From Pseudomonas akapageensis (lineage in GTDB: Bacteria; Pseudomonadota; Gammaproteobacteria; Pseudomonadales; Pseudomonadaceae), in assembly GCF_011355085.1 (NCBI RefSeq), contig NZ_VXCP01000001.1, positions 362,602 through 426,601 of the forward strand: DNA of 64,000 nt. Direction: 5' to 3'. Both the position numbers and the translations under genes were made by a program. Positions 63,245 to 64,000 of this stretch are shown in pieces (position 1 is the first letter of the stretch; each line of letters opens with the position of its first letter). Under the pieces are notes generated by a model. The model saw only the letters and a list, made by a program, of their open reading frames with translations, had not been told where the DNA came from and did not search any database.

Positions 63245-64000
63245 ATGAGCAGTGTTGTTGCCATCGTCAAAAGCATTGTTGGTCAAGTCGTCGCTGTATC
63301 CCAGGAAGGGGTTCGTCGGGTGCTCATTGAAGGCGATCGCCTGTTCGTCGGGGACCAGGTTGATACAGGCTTGTCCGGTGCTATCACGCTGGAACTGCAG
63401 GATGGCCGCACCCTCGACCTGGGTCGCGACACCCAGTGGAGCGCCGCCGATCCCGACACCACTATCGCCCTTGACGAATCCATCGCTCAGAACGCGCCTT
63501 CGGTTGCCGAACTGCAACAGGCCATCATGGCCGGCGCCGACCCGACCCAAGACCTCGAAGCCACCGCTGCGGGCCCGACCGCTGCTAACGCGGGAGGGAG
63601 CCATGGCGGGGGCGACCACAACTTCGTGCTGCTGGAGGCAACTGCGGCCCGCGTTGACCCGACCTTTGGTTTCCCCACCAGCGGTCCTGACTCCAATGGC
63701 GAAACCATCTGGACCGATACCGGCGACCAGAACAGCAAAGCCACCAACGCTCCAAGCGTACTGACCGCCGATACCAACACACTGGCCGAAGACACTGTCT
63801 TGACCGGCAATGTGTTGAGCAACGACAGCGATGCCGACACGTCCCTCAGCATCACCCACTTCACCATCGCCGGCGTAACCGGTAGCTTCAGTGCAGGCCA
63901 GACTGCGACCATTATCGGCGTCGGTACGTTGACCATTGGTACCGATGGCGATTACACCTTTGCCCCGGATACCAACTACAACGGCGCCGTACCGACCGTC
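63245..64000 (+). CDS. lapA: giant surface adhesin LapA, N-terminal part
   Basis: Open from the ATG at 63245 to the window end, 252 codons seen. The N-terminal retention module begins MSSVVAIVKSIVGQVVAVSQEGVRRVL and holds ELQDGRTLDLGRDTQW; the LapG cleavage motif T107-A-A-G110 (cut between A108 and A109) is intact. A Gly/His-rich linker follows, then from about residue 180 the first cadherin/VCBS-like repeats (TLAEDTVLTGNVLSNDSDAD). LapA is secreted by LapEBC and anchors cells in biofilms; LapG releases it when c-di-GMP falls. GGAGAG lies seven bases upstream. Confidence 0.95.
   Translation, partial: MSSVVAIVKSIVGQVVAVSQEGVRRVLIEGDRLFVGDQVDTGLSGAITLELQDGRTLDLGRDTQWSAADPDTTIALDESIAQNAPSVAELQQAIMAGADPTQDLEATAAGPTAANAGGSHGGGDHNFVLLEATAARVDPTFGFPTSGPDSNGETIWTDTGDQNSKATNAPSVLTADTNTLAEDTVLTGNVLSNDSDADTSLSITHFTIAGVTGSFSAGQTATIIGVGTLTIGTDGDYTFAPDTNYNGAVPTV

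Overview
The window reads as chromosome of a fluorescent Pseudomonas (P. fluorescens/P. putida group). GC-rich coding sequence, three families of Pseudomonas palindromic repeats between genes, and the gene neighbourhoods oscA-sbp-cysTWA, PAS/GGDEF/EAL protein-desA, gabDT and lapA/lapEBC all point there. This assignment comes from recalled family knowledge, not a search. About 57 protein genes (one pseudogene, two cut by the window edges, two very small), one tRNA, eight REP/REPIN repeats and several terminators and operators are described.

Region 1 (1-13.5 kb) is a sulfur-scavenging block. It holds a BCCT transporter start with a BetI-like operator, serine acetyltransferase, D-cysteine desulfhydrase, a cystine ABC importer (tcyJLN), an Ig-like hypothetical protein, two tandem SfnB-type flavin oxidoreductases, an FMN-dependent monooxygenase, a MetQNI importer and a methyltransferase. 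Together they would import sulfur compounds, desulfurise them and feed cysteine synthesis. Region 2 (13.6-24.3 kb) holds a TriABC-like RND pump with two membrane fusion proteins, an AAA ATPase, a second orphan MetQ, an unusual sigma-54 activator without a DNA-binding domain, a small hydrolase and a membrane desaturase/hydroxylase. Region 3 (24.4-30.2 kb) has an AraC regulator, a DUF962 protein and the sulfate operon with oscA. Region 4 (30.4-39.1 kb) has c-di-GMP enzymes around desA, a receiver-HDOD protein and gabD/gabT.

Region 5 (39.4-44.5 kb) is accessory. A tRNA-Arg(CCG) has its 3' flank and terminator duplicated 1.26 kb downstream, bracketing a RhuM-family gene. Next comes a strongly structured leader before a DUF3077 gene, then a WYL-domain regulator divergent from a Sel1-repeat gene and an unrecognised 349-residue protein. 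Region 6 (44.6-57.1 kb) has a LysP-like permease, CBS protein, DUF2789, YbaK deacylase, NfeD/slipin, and a MarR-FUSC-DUF1656-HlyD-OMF efflux operon with a SlyA-type operator. Region 7 (56.3-64 kb) has a second Sel1 gene divergent from a decayed WYL gene, then lapC, lapB, lapE and the start of lapA with its LapG cleavage site and a FleQ-like box.

The most interesting observation is that the divergent WYL/Sel1 pair occurs twice, about 15 kb apart. Both intergenic gaps carry the same 17-bp palindrome, GCGACA-N3-CC-TGTCGY. One copy has an intact regulator and an extra downstream gene; the other has lost the middle of its regulator. This looks like an undescribed regulated module, possibly defence-related, but its function is unknown.
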